The notes under the pieces: generated by a model
The model's input: only the letters and a program-made list of their open reading frames with translations
Databases searched by the model: none
Told to the model about the DNA's origin: nothing
Assembly (NCBI GenBank): GCA_947477565.1
Contig: CANJUR010000008.1
Location: 98,501-162,500 of the forward strand
Source: Deltaproteobacteria bacterium
GTDB lineage: Bacteria > Myxococcota_A > Polyangia > Polyangiales > Ga0077539
Length of the DNA: 64,000 nucleotides
Direction: 5' to 3'
Made by a program: the position numbers and the translations under genes
In this document: positions 53,590 to 61,436 of the stretch, piece after piece
Numbering within the stretch: the first letter of the stretch is position 1
How the letters are laid out: each line of letters begins with the position of its first letter

Positions 53590-55308
53590 ATGAGCAGCGA
53601 TCGAGACCCCGTAGATCGACCGAGCAAACGGCCGCCCGTGCGAGAAGAGCGCGTCGTACCCGTGCGAGAGGAGCGCCTCGGCGGAGTCCGCGAAGAGCGC
53701 CTCGGACCTGTGCGCACCGAGCGCCTCGTCGGCATCCGAGAGGAGACCGTCAGCGTGCGGGGCGAGCGCGCCGCGCCGGTGCGTACGGAGCGCCTCGGCG
53801 GCATCCGTGAGGAAACCGTCGGCCTGCGCAGCGAGCGCGCCGCGCCGGTGCGTACGGAGCGCGTAGGCGGCATCCGCGAAGTTCGCGCCGAGCCATCCGC
53901 GGTCGGCCGCCGCGCCGCCCCCATCGTCGAGGAGGTCTTCGTCTCGCGTTCGCGCCCGAGTTCGCCCGCGGTCACGCCTCCGCCGACACGCGCCCCGGAC
54001 CCCGCGAGCCTTCAGCGCGGACGGCCCTCCGCCGCCCCCACGATGCCTGCGCCGCCAGAACACGATGCGTCGCGTGACGTCGCTCCGATGCTTCAACCGC
54101 ACGCTCCGCCGACTGTCCATGCGCAGCGAAGTGAGCCCGCCCCAGTCGAGCAGCCCGCCCCGGTCGCGCCGACGGTCGCGGTGAAGCCTGTGCTGTCGAT
54201 GATTCCACCCGGGACGCCAGGGCAAAACCGCATCGACCGATTTCTGCGCCTGATGAACGACCGCGGCGCGAGCGACCTGCACCTCTCCGTTGGACGCCCG
54301 CCGATTTTCCGCCTGAGCGGGCGGATGGAGCCGATTCGCTACCGCACGCTCGACCGCACGGACTACGTGCAGTTGCTTGAGCCGATCGCGCCGGCGCACC
54401 TGTGGCACGAGTTTCTCGAAACCGGCGACATCGACTTCGCGTACGAAGTGCCCGGCCTCTCGCGCTTCCGCGTGAACCTATTCCGGCAGGAGCGCGGCGA
54501 CGCAGCGGTGCTGCGAATCATCCCGACGAAGCTGTTGACCGTGGCGCAGCTCGGGCTGCCGGAGTCGATCCGAAAGATCGTGCATCTGCGCTCCGGGCTG
54601 GTGCTGGTCACGGGGCCGACAGGATCGGGGAAGAGCACCACCTTGTCGGCGATCATCAACGAGATGAACTCCAACCGGCAGATGCACTTCGTCACCATCG
54701 AAGACCCGATCGAGTTCGTGCACCCGAACAAGAAATCGCTGATGTCCCAGCGCGAGATCGGTCCGCACTCGAAGAGCTTCTCCGCCGCGCTGAGGGCTGC
54801 AGTGCGCGAAGACCCGGATGCCATTCTGGTCGGCGAGATGCGGGACCTCGAGACGATCTCCATGGCCCTCACCGCCGCGGAGACGGGCGTGCTCGTCTTC
54901 GGCACGCTGCACACCAACTCCGCGGCGAAGACCATCGACCGCGTGGTCAACGTCTTCCCGGCGGACCGTCAGCCTGGCGTGCGAGGCACGCTCGCGTCGG
55001 TGCTCAAAGGCGTCGTGGCGCAACAACTTCTGCGCAAGAAGAAGGGCGGTCGGTGCGCGGCGGTAGAGATTCTCTTCGGCAGCAACGCGATGGCCTCGAT
55101 GATCCGCGACGGCAAATCGAACCAGATCTCCGGGCTCATCAAGTTGGGCAAGAAGGAAGGGATGATCGCGATGGACGACGCCCTCAAGGCGCTGGTGGAC
55201 AACGACTCCATCGAGCCTCTGGCCGGCCTGGAGAAGTCCATCGACAAGGACGACTTCCGTAAGTGGTTACGGGAGCGCGGCATCCAGACGCCGGACGACG
55301 CGCACTAG
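53590..55308 (+). CDS. PilT-family type IV pilus ATPase with repeat-rich N-terminus
   Basis: 572 residues. Residues 1-100 are built of 7-8-residue units such as PVREERLG, GVREERLG, PVRTERLV, GIREETVS; a 23-residue super-unit is duplicated. A Pro/Ala-rich linker reaches about residue 205. The PilT core follows: RFLRLMNDRGASDLHLSVGR, Walker A TGPTGSGKST (342-350), ITIEDPIEFVHPNKK-like Asp box, EDPDAILVGEMRDLETI and FGTLHTNSAAKTIDRVVNVF. Catalytic motifs are canonical, so it is expected to be the retraction motor. The E. coli/Myxococcus PilT length is about 370, so roughly 200 residues are extra and N-terminal. Confidence 0.92.
   Translation: MSSDRDPVDRPSKRPPVREERVVPVREERLGGVREERLGPVRTERLVGIREETVSVRGERAAPVRTERLGGIREETVGLRSERAAPVRTERVGGIREVRAEPSAVGRRAAPIVEEVFVSRSRPSSPAVTPPPTRAPDPASLQRGRPSAAPTMPAPPEHDASRDVAPMLQPHAPPTVHAQRSEPAPVEQPAPVAPTVAVKPVLSMIPPGTPGQNRIDRFLRLMNDRGASDLHLSVGRPPIFRLSGRMEPIRYRTLDRTDYVQLLEPIAPAHLWHEFLETGDIDFAYEVPGLSRFRVNLFRQERGDAAVLRIIPTKLLTVAQLGLPESIRKIVHLRSGLVLVTGPTGSGKSTTLSAIINEMNSNRQMHFVTIEDPIEFVHPNKKSLMSQREIGPHSKSFSAALRAAVREDPDAILVGEMRDLETISMALTAAETGVLVFGTLHTNSAAKTIDRVVNVFPADRQPGVRGTLASVLKGVVAQQLLRKKKGGRCAAVEILFGSNAMASMIRDGKSNQISGLIKLGKKEGMIAMDDALKALVDNDSIEPLAGLEKSIDKDDFRKWLRERGIQTPDDAH
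53635..53890. repeat. Tandem octapeptide repeats at the start of the second pilT gene
   Basis: About eleven units of 21-24 bases encode variants of [P/G]-[V/I]-R-x-E-[R/T]-[L/V]-[G/A]. A higher-order 69-base duplication is visible: the word GAGCGCGCCGCGCCGGTGCG occurs near 53763 and again near 53832. The pattern suggests growth by slippage or unequal exchange. Confidence 0.85.
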
Positions 55309-55312
55309 ACCA

Positions 55313-56986
55313 CTAGACAGTTTCGGCGCGCACGATGCCGTCCTTGTCGAGCACGAGGCGCAGGTGAGCGAGCTCCTCCGCTGCGACGCCGCTCGGACCG
55401 AGCTGCCGCACCCGAACCAGCACGTGCACGTGATAGACGCGCGGCAGGTCGCGCACCTCGAACCACCCGCGGCCGACGTCGAAGTACGTGACCCGGTCTT
55501 TCGGATCGTCGAGGCGCAGCAGGAAGTGCCGCACATTGACCCGCAGGATGTCCCTGATGCGGTAGCCCTCGGGCAGCGCCTTCGCACCCTCGCTGTCGAC
55601 CTCCAGCCGCTTGCGGTAGTGAATCACCTCCTCGGGGTTGGGCCCCACGCGCCGCGGGTCGTCGTCCTCGCGCCGCGCGCTCACCTCCACAGGCAACGTG
55701 TCGCGATCGACGAAGCGCACTGCCTCCGCGGTGCGCGCGCCCAGGTCGCCGAGGCCCATCTCCACGAGCGTCGGGCCGTGCACCACCGAGGTGTGGTCGA
55801 ACACCCGCGCGCGGCGCAGGAGGTACTCGCCGGTGAGGTTTTTGATGCGGTCCTTCATCACGTAGGCGAGCACCGCCGCGGAGAAGAGGAAGAGCCGCGT
55901 CTGCGTCGGGAGCCCCGCGATCTGCGTCGGAACCTGCGTCGCCAGCGCCCAGATCGACGCGAGGGCCGCGCCCGTCGCCGCCACGGCGTTGCGCACGAAG
56001 GTGTCCGCGCGAGAGCCGCGAAGGTCCAGGTAGAGCGCCTGTTGGACGTTTTTCTTTAGCGCCGAGGAGCGCCAGGTGAAGTGCTCCCCCGCGGGCGCCG
56101 AACTTCGCGCCCGCAGCGCCAGCGCGTCCTCGACGAGCGCGCGGCCGTCCAGCACCAGATAGCCATACCTGGCCCGGTATTCCGCCTCCTCCCGGGCCAG
56201 CGTTCGGGCCCGCAGTTGTACCCGTGCGACGAACCCCGTCCCGTCGCGCGCAGACTCCGCCGCCCCCGCGAGCACTGCGAGGCGCTCCTCGAGCGCGAGG
56301 CTCATGTACTCATCCGCAGCCCGCATCGCCTGCGGAACCGACTGATGGCAGAGCCGCTCGAAGGGCCACCAGCCCGCGCGCACCTCGCGGTACCGGCGCA
56401 GCGCACGGCTCACGCGCCCGAGCGCCTCTTCGAGCATCAACTCGAGCCGTCCATCGGGGTCGAGCTGCGGCTGCGGAGCGTCTGACGCCTTCGGAAAGAG
56501 CGTCGCCCCGCGGCCGCGTCGGTCGAGGGTGTCGCTGCGCAGCCGACGCTGCAGGCGCTTCTCCCAGCGCCGCAGCTCGGACTTCATCGCCGAGACAAAC
56601 AAGTTGGCGTAGAGCCTCGCGTGCACCTGCACCGGCCGCGTGGGCACCCGCTCGGAGGCGCGCAATCGCCGCAGCACCTCGGCCACCTGGAAGAGCGGCG
56701 ACGCGCGGTTGGTATCGTCCGCGAGCTGGTCGAGCGGCAGCGGCCGAGCATCGACCCGCATGTACGCCGTGAAGTCCGAATAGAACTGCTCGCGCGAATA
56801 GTTGGCGGCGTGGAGCCCAATGTTGCGGGGCACGAAAAAGTACGCGTCCACGTCGAAGCGCCAACGCCCGGGCTCGCCCACCGGGTAGTTGAACCTCAGC
56901 TCGAACTGCAGGCGGTCATGGACCTCCCCCTGCACCACGAGCCCCTTTCGCTCCCCGCGCTTTACGCGAGGGCCAGGCTCACCCAT
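55313..56986 (-). CDS. Large protein of unknown function with two central membrane helices
   Basis: 557 residues from the ATG at 56986 (MGEPGPRVKRGERKGLVVQG). The frame is open to 57172, but that part lies inside the sensor gene. The N-terminal half is soluble (LQFELRFNYPVGEPGRWRFD, FVPRNIGLHAANYSREQFY) with Arg-rich helices; two hydrophobic helices occur at about residues 330-380 (AATGAALASIWALATQVPTQ, LFLFSAAVLAYVM). The C-terminal 170 residues look like a soluble beta-rich domain (RHFLLRLDDPKDRVTYFDVG, VYHVHVLVRVRQLGPSGV). I do not recognise it. It overlaps the sensor gene by 25 bases and lies tail to tail with pilT. Confidence 0.65.
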   Translation of the reverse strand: MGEPGPRVKRGERKGLVVQGEVHDRLQFELRFNYPVGEPGRWRFDVDAYFFVPRNIGLHAANYSREQFYSDFTAYMRVDARPLPLDQLADDTNRASPLFQVAEVLRRLRASERVPTRPVQVHARLYANLFVSAMKSELRRWEKRLQRRLRSDTLDRRGRGATLFPKASDAPQPQLDPDGRLELMLEEALGRVSRALRRYREVRAGWWPFERLCHQSVPQAMRAADEYMSLALEERLAVLAGAAESARDGTGFVARVQLRARTLAREEAEYRARYGYLVLDGRALVEDALALRARSSAPAGEHFTWRSSALKKNVQQALYLDLRGSRADTFVRNAVAATGAALASIWALATQVPTQIAGLPTQTRLFLFSAAVLAYVMKDRIKNLTGEYLLRRARVFDHTSVVHGPTLVEMGLGDLGARTAEAVRFVDRDTLPVEVSARREDDDPRRVGPNPEEVIHYRKRLEVDSEGAKALPEGYRIRDILRVNVRHFLLRLDDPKDRVTYFDVGRGWFEVRDLPRVYHVHVLVRVRQLGPSGVAAEELAHLRLVLDKDGIVRAETV

Positions 56987-58545
56987 CGCTCCACCTGGTC
57001 TTCGTTGACGCGCTCGCCCACGGATCCGCCCATCGGCCCGAGCCACTCCGTCAGCCCCGCGTTGGGCGACGCCGCGCCCACTGCACCGCGCACGATTACC
57101 CTCGCGGCACCGTCCGCGACGAGCACCCGAACTCGCACCGTCGTCGCCCCATCGCGTGCCTCGAGGGCCCACGCGAGCAGCCCCTCCACCGCGCGGCGCG
57201 CCCGCCCGTCGATCTCCACCACGACCAGGGCGAAGTCCGCCCCGCTCGCATCAAGCCGCGTCGATTCCGCGGCCAACCGCGACGAAAGCGCCTGCTGCGC
57301 CTCGCGAAGCAGCGTGCCGATGGCCACCACCTCGACCCCCGTGTGCGTCGGCGGCCCCACCGGCAGCGTCGCCTCCGCGGCCCGCGCAGTTTCGCCCGCA
57401 AGCGCCACCGTCGCCCCCGCACCGCGACCCGCGGCCACGTCGCGCAGCACCTCCACGCACTTCCCGAGGAGAGCACGCGCAGCCGCAAGGTCGTGCGCCA
57501 CCCCGAGGTCGAGCAGCACCAGCGCCGGGCATCGCTGACCGTCCGGCGCATACGCGGCCACCCAGCGCGCGAGGCACGGAGCGCCTTCCAGCCAGAGCGG
57601 CGCCAGGCTTACCTCGCGAGTAAAGCCGTCTTCGATGACCCGATCGACGGCCTCGCGGCACCCGGGCAGTTCGGGCAGCTCGGCGCAGCGGGCCTGCTCA
57701 TCGTGCGGGCGCAGACCGAGCAGCCGCCGGGCGAGTCCGTTGACCCGCGTCGGTCGCCGGTCGGTGCCGTACAGGATCAACCCCACCGGGAGTTCGTCCA
57801 TCAGCGCGAAGAGGGTGCTGCGGTCGGCGCCGGAGGCGAGAAGCTTGCCGCGCAGCTGCGATGCGAGGTGCTCGAGCGCCTGGGCCACCTCGCCGATCTC
57901 GTCGTCGCTCGGAGTCGGAAACTCCGCCGCGAAGTCGCCCTCGGAGAACGACCGCGCGGCCTGCGCCATGTGTCGCAGCGGGCGCGACGCGACGAGCGCT
58001 GCGAGCAGGCTGAGCAGCGCCGCGACAGTGAGCGCGACGGCGCTGGTCTGGCGCACCACGGCGGCGACCTGCACCGACGCCGCATCGACAGCAGACACCG
58101 GCCGCGACAGGCGAATCACCCCGCGTGGCGGGCCTTGACTGGGGAATCGCCGGGCTACGTAGAGGGTCAGCTCGCCGGTGGTGGCGGACAGCCGCAGAGC
58201 GGAGCCCTCGGCGTTGGCGAAGGCCTCGCGTACCTCTTCCCGATCGCCGTGGTTGCCGAGGCCCGCGTGCTGCGAGTCACAGAGCACGCGCCCGCTCGGC
58301 TCGACGACGGTCATCCGCAGCGGAAGCGCCCCGCAGAGCACATCGATGCGCGCCACGAGTTGCTCCGGCGGCGAGGCGTCGAGGCGCTGAGTGAGGTTGC
58401 GCAGCTCGCTCTGCAACTCGACGCGAACGGCGTGGCGCTGTCCCTCGCGCAGAGACGTCTGGAGGTAGATCGCGGTCGGCACGAGCACGAGCCCGACGAC
58501 CAGGAGATAGCTCACGGCGAGCTTGATGTGCAGCGGTACTCGCAC
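56962..58545 (-). CDS. Sensor-kinase-like protein with HAMP and PAS regions, degenerate output
   Basis: 527 residues. A membrane helix (about 9-29), a periplasmic region of about 135 residues, a second helix (about 165-190) and a HAMP segment (SRPLRHMAQAARSFSEGDFA, EIGEVAQALEHLASQL) are clear. A PAS-like region follows (LMDELPVGLILYGTDRRPTR and onward to about 370). The last 150 residues should hold the dimerisation and ATPase domains, but I find no H-box (no HELRTP-like sequence) and no N or G boxes of HATPase_c, only loosely similar helices (AVEGLLAWALEARDGATTVR). It may be a signal relay without kinase activity. Coupled to the unknown gene downstream. Confidence 0.7.
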   Translation of the reverse strand: MRVPLHIKLAVSYLLVVGLVLVPTAIYLQTSLREGQRHAVRVELQSELRNLTQRLDASPPEQLVARIDVLCGALPLRMTVVEPSGRVLCDSQHAGLGNHGDREEVREAFANAEGSALRLSATTGELTLYVARRFPSQGPPRGVIRLSRPVSAVDAASVQVAAVVRQTSAVALTVAALLSLLAALVASRPLRHMAQAARSFSEGDFAAEFPTPSDDEIGEVAQALEHLASQLRGKLLASGADRSTLFALMDELPVGLILYGTDRRPTRVNGLARRLLGLRPHDEQARCAELPELPGCREAVDRVIEDGFTREVSLAPLWLEGAPCLARWVAAYAPDGQRCPALVLLDLGVAHDLAAARALLGKCVEVLRDVAAGRGAGATVALAGETARAAEATLPVGPPTHTGVEVVAIGTLLREAQQALSSRLAAESTRLDASGADFALVVVEIDGRARRAVEGLLAWALEARDGATTVRVRVLVADGAARVIVRGAVGAASPNAGLTEWLGPMGGSVGERVNEDQVERWVSLALA

Positions 58546-58619
58546 GGCCCGCGCACCATACAGCGTCGGCGGGGCCGTTGCTGGCGATCGCGCGATGGTG
58601 GTATGCGCCTTCGCCTACG

Positions 58620-59585
58620 ATGCGACTCGCGACACTTCGAGATGGCACCCGGGACGGCGCGCTAATCGTGGTCCTGACCGATGGAGCGAGCTACCGATCG
58701 GCGCGCTCGGTCTCCCCGACCATGCAGGCTGCGCTCGATGACTGGGAGCGCTGCGAGCCACTGCTCAGGGCCCTCGCGGAAGGCGATGGGGACGCGCTTC
58801 CGCTCGATCTGACGGCTCTGCACTCGCCCCTCCCCCGCGCCTACGAATGGATCGACGGGTCGGCGTACCTCAACCACGTCCGGCTTGTGCGCAAGGCTCG
58901 CGGAGCCGAACCGCCGCCGACGCTCGAGACCGACCCGCTCATCTACCAGGGCGGCTCTGGAACCTTCCTCGGGCCGCGCGATCCGATGCCGCTGCTCAAC
59001 CCACTGTGGGGCCTCGACTTCGAGTCCGAGGTCGCAGTGGTACTGGGAGACACGCCCGCGCAGACTGCCGCTTCCGACGCTGCGCCGTACGTGCGCCTGC
59101 TGATGCTGGTCAACGACGTCACGCTGCGCAATCTCATCCCCGACGAGCTCGCCAAGGGGTTTGGCTTCTTCTGTGCGAAGCCCTCGACGGCGTTCTCGCC
59201 CTTCGCGATCACGCCCGACGAACTGGGCGACGCATGGCGAGATGGTCGGGTGCACCTGCGTTTGCAGACTGAGCTTGACGGTGTGCTCGTCGGCGACACC
59301 GACGCGGGCCCGGAGATGCACTTCTCCTTCTTCGACCTCATCGCACACATCACGAAGTCCCGCGCCTTCACCGCCGGCACCATCCTCGGCAGCGGAACCG
59401 TCTCCAACGTAGATCCTGCCCGCGGCTTCTCGTGCCTCGCCGAGCAGCGAACCCGCGAGGTGCTCGCCTCGGGCAAGGCCACGACGCCGTTTCTGGTGGA
59501 CGGTCAGGTGGTGCGCATCCACATGAGCGACGCAGCCGGACGCAACCTCTTCGGGGACATCCAACAGCGGGTGGTGAGCGCGTGA
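58620..59585 (+). CDS. Fumarylacetoacetate hydrolase family protein
   Basis: 321 residues from the ATG at 58620 (MRLATLRDGTRDG). It carries the FAH fold: AYEWIDGSAYLNHVRLVRKA, FLGPRDPMPLLNPLWGLDFE-SEVAVVLG with the metal-binding acidic residues, LMLVNDVTLRNLIPDELAKG, FCAKPSTAFSPFAITPDELG and GTILGSGTVSNVDPARGFSC. It hydrolyses fumarylacetoacetate to fumarate and acetoacetate, the last step of homogentisate breakdown. Its TGA overlaps the GTG start of maiA, and hmgA follows, which supports the assignment. Confidence 0.9.
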   Translation: MRLATLRDGTRDGALIVVLTDGASYRSARSVSPTMQAALDDWERCEPLLRALAEGDGDALPLDLTALHSPLPRAYEWIDGSAYLNHVRLVRKARGAEPPPTLETDPLIYQGGSGTFLGPRDPMPLLNPLWGLDFESEVAVVLGDTPAQTAASDAAPYVRLLMLVNDVTLRNLIPDELAKGFGFFCAKPSTAFSPFAITPDELGDAWRDGRVHLRLQTELDGVLVGDTDAGPEMHFSFFDLIAHITKSRAFTAGTILGSGTVSNVDPARGFSCLAEQRTREVLASGKATTPFLVDGQVVRIHMSDAAGRNLFGDIQQRVVSA

Positions 59586-60226
59586 AGCTCTACAACTACT
59601 GGCGCAGCTCGGCTTCCTGGCGGGTTCGCTTCGCCCTCGCCTACAAGAACATCCCGTATGAATACGTAGCCGTCTCGCTGCTCAAGGATGGGGGGGAGCA
59701 GCACAGCGAGAGCTACCGCGCGCTCAACCCGATGGAGCAGGTTCCCACGCTCGAGTGGATCGAAGACGGCGAGACCCTCCGCCTCGGTCAGTCGCTCGCA
59801 ATCATCGAGTACCTCGATGGTGCGTTTCCTGGCCCGCGGCTTTTGCCCGCGAACCCATATGTCCGCGCGAAGGTTCGTCAGCTTGCAGAGATCGTAAACG
59901 CGGGCATCCAGCCGCTACAGAACCTCGAGCTTCTGCGGTACGTCCGCGATGATCTGAAGGGCGACACCGCCGCGTGGACGAGGCATTTCGTCGGTCGCGG
60001 TATTCGCGCGCTCGAGGCCGAGGCGCTGCACACCGCCAGCGAGTTTCTGGTGGGCGACGAGGTGACCCTGGCGGACTGCGGCCTCGTGCCGCAGCTCTAT
60101 GCGTGTCGGCGCTTTGGTGTCGAACTCACGGATTGCCCGACGTTGCTCCGGGTCGAGGCGAGACTTCAGGCGCTCGACGCGTACCGGTCCTCGCACCCCG
60201 ACGCGCAGCCCGACGCCCAACCCTGA
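59582..60226 (+). CDS. maiA: Maleylacetoacetate isomerase (GST zeta type)
   Basis: 214 residues from a GTG at 59582 that overlaps the fah TGA as GTGA. The thioredoxin-like N-domain has KLYNYWRSSASWRVRFALAY (zeta-class Ser motif), NPMEQVPTLEWIEDG and LGQSLAIIEYLDGAFPGPRL; the helical C-domain has HTASEFLVGDEVTLADCGLV. It isomerises maleylacetoacetate to fumarylacetoacetate with glutathione. Position between fah and hmgA confirms the role. Confidence 0.92.
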   Translation: MKLYNYWRSSASWRVRFALAYKNIPYEYVAVSLLKDGGEQHSESYRALNPMEQVPTLEWIEDGETLRLGQSLAIIEYLDGAFPGPRLLPANPYVRAKVRQLAEIVNAGIQPLQNLELLRYVRDDLKGDTAAWTRHFVGRGIRALEAEALHTASEFLVGDEVTLADCGLVPQLYACRRFGVELTDCPTLLRVEARLQALDAYRSSHPDAQPDAQP

Positions 60227-60250
60227 ACCCTTCCATCGAGGTCATCAGTC

Positions 60251-61411
60251 ATGCTTGAGCGGATCGTTCGGGGCGAGGTTCCGGCGAAGCACCACATCGC
60301 GTCGCGGGATGCCTCCGGCGCGTTGCGCCACGAGGAGTGCATCACCCGCGACGGCTTCGAGGGGCCTTACACCATCGTGTATCACCTCCATCGACCGCAC
60401 ACTCACGTGCCCAGCGAGTCGCCCCACGGGTGGCCTGCACCGGAGGCCGTTCCGCCGGGTCCGTTGCGCAAGCGGCACTACCAGACGCAGTCGATGAGCC
60501 CGCGTCGCGGCCCCGCTGTCGATGCCCGCACGCCGCTGCTTTTCAACGACGACGTGGTGCTGTCCGTGGCCTTCCCCGACGCCGACGATCCGGTCTACGT
60601 GGTCAACGGCGACGGCGATGACTGCATCTTCGTGCATGCCGGCGGCGGCGTAGTGCGATCCATCCTGGGTGACCTCCCCTTCGGTCCCGACGATTACGTC
60701 GTCATCCCGCGAGGGATCCCGCACCGCATCGTGTTGACTCCGGGGGTCGCGCAACACTGGTTTGTGACCGAGTGCCGCGGTGGCCTGCATCTCCCGAGGC
60801 AGTGGCGCAACGAGGTCGGCCAGCTACGAATGGACGCGCCGTACTGCCACCGCGACTTCCGCCCGGTCACCTTCACGGGACCCCTCGACGAGGGCATCCG
60901 CACCGTCGTCGTGAAGCGCCTCGACCGCTTCCATTCCTTCACGCTCGACCATTCGATTCTCGACGTCGCGGGTTGGGATGGATCTGTGTATCCGTTCGTC
61001 TTTCCGATACTGAATTTCCAGCCTCGCGCGGGGCTCGTGCACCTTCCTCCCACCTGGCACGGCACGTTCGCCACCCGCGGCGCGCTCCTGTGCAGCTTCG
61101 TCCCGCGCATGGTCGATTTCCACCCCGAATCCATCCCCTGCCCGTACCCCCATAGCTCCGTCGATTGCGACGAGGTGCTGTTCTACTCGCGGGGCAACTT
61201 CACCTCGCGTCGGGGCGTCGGCGCGGGAAGCATCTCCTACCATCCGATGGGAATTCCCCATGGTCCCCATCCCGGGGCCTACGAGGGCAGCCTCGGCGCA
61301 CGCGCCACCAACGAACTCGCGGTGATGCTAGACACCGTCAAGCCGCTCCATCCGACACCGTTCGCGCTGCCGACCGAAGATCCTTCGTATCAGCGCAGCT
61401 TCATCGCCTAG
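60251..61411 (+). CDS. hmgA: Homogentisate 1,2-dioxygenase
   Basis: 386 residues. The cupin-fold iron enzyme that opens the ring of homogentisate. The C-terminal iron-binding part is clear: FYSRGNFTSRRGVGAGSISY, HPMGIPHGPHPGAYEGSLGA (with ligand His residues) and TNELAVMLDT. Earlier FVHAGGGVVRSILGDLPFGP, DYVVIPRGIPHRIV and LVHLPPTWHGTF belong to the cupin barrel. It is shorter than the human enzyme (445), as is common in bacteria. The three genes form a tyrosine/phenylalanine catabolic operon; hpd is not in the window. Confidence 0.93.
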   Translation: MLERIVRGEVPAKHHIASRDASGALRHEECITRDGFEGPYTIVYHLHRPHTHVPSESPHGWPAPEAVPPGPLRKRHYQTQSMSPRRGPAVDARTPLLFNDDVVLSVAFPDADDPVYVVNGDGDDCIFVHAGGGVVRSILGDLPFGPDDYVVIPRGIPHRIVLTPGVAQHWFVTECRGGLHLPRQWRNEVGQLRMDAPYCHRDFRPVTFTGPLDEGIRTVVVKRLDRFHSFTLDHSILDVAGWDGSVYPFVFPILNFQPRAGLVHLPPTWHGTFATRGALLCSFVPRMVDFHPESIPCPYPHSSVDCDEVLFYSRGNFTSRRGVGAGSISYHPMGIPHGPHPGAYEGSLGARATNELAVMLDTVKPLHPTPFALPTEDPSYQRSFIA

Positions 61412-61436
61412 AACTCTTTGCAGGAGCACCCGCAGG

